A stretch of 12,219 bases of DNA, taken from positions 1 to 12,219 of the forward strand of contig JACQNW010000128.1 of assembly GCA_016202845.1 (NCBI GenBank). Direction: 5' to 3'. Source of the DNA: Candidatus Aenigmatarchaeota archaeon. GTDB taxonomy: Archaea; Aenigmatarchaeota; Aenigmatarchaeia; GW2011-AR5. Below are positions 12,212 to 12,219 of the stretch, in pieces. A program made the position numbers and the translations under genes. Under the pieces are notes generated by a model. That model searched no databases. It was not told the DNA's origin and was given only the letters and a program-made list of their open reading frames with translations. Positions within the stretch are counted from its first letter, which is position 1, and the number at the start of each line of letters is the position of its first letter.

Positions 12212-12219
12212 CATATAGC

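Noticed and set aside
1..12219. tRNA, rRNA, CRISPR array or transposase gene
   Set aside because: I looked for cloverleaf-like conserved tRNA motifs, regularly spaced repeats and DDE/HUH transposase motifs and saw none; the cloverleaf-like fold at 8595-8684 lacks tRNA T-loop and anticodon features.

Overview
The window looks like chromosomal DNA of an uncultivated archaeon, probably from the DPANN assemblage. The phylum is inference from gene content and style, not proven. The evidence is an archaeal/eukaryotic-type flap endonuclease (FEN1) with a C-terminal PCNA-binding tail, TATA boxes about 24-31 nt before most start codons (leaderless archaeal promoters), and Shine-Dalgarno sites mainly where genes abut or overlap. 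A long run of surface proteins has class III (archaellin/pilin-like) N-termini.

Layout. Bases 1-68 hold the first 22 codons of a minus-strand gene that leaves the window. It is divergent from a GbsR/MarR-like winged-helix regulator (182-673, +). FEN1 follows at 776-1777 (+). From 1824 to 12146 everything is on the minus strand: 13 genes, all encoding proteins with one hydrophobic N-terminal helix. Three are helix-only proteins of 44-53 aa (two of them not obvious because they are so short). Two are small Cys-rich pilin-like proteins (102 and 112 aa). One is a 145-aa pilin-like protein. Seven are larger proteins (275-520 aa), most of which place a big Cys-rich domain outside the cell. Six of the 13 begin M-[K/R]-G followed by a hydrophobic stretch, as expected for substrates of the archaeal prepilin peptidase.

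My interpretation is that this is a locus for an undescribed, heavily disulfide-bonded surface filament or secretion pseudopilus. The tiny helix-only proteins could be core subunits and the large proteins tip, adhesin or minor-pilin parts. No assembly ATPase, platform membrane protein or prepilin peptidase lies in the window, so the machinery would be encoded elsewhere. All ten larger exported proteins have an even number of cysteines outside the membrane helix (4 to 24), and one carries four tandem cysteine modules each ending in CC.

Non-coding highlights are: a 90-bp element at 8595-8684 with perfect 14-bp terminal inverted repeats, two internal hairpins and a 6-bp flanking direct repeat, sitting exactly at the stop codon of the 374-aa gene (a MITE-like insertion or a three-way-junction structure); an inverted repeat bracketing the TATA box of the 486-aa gene; and a 13-bp perfect inverted repeat just upstream of the first gene of the cluster. 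No rRNA, tRNA, CRISPR array or transposase gene was seen. No stretch over about 300 bases lacks a gene.
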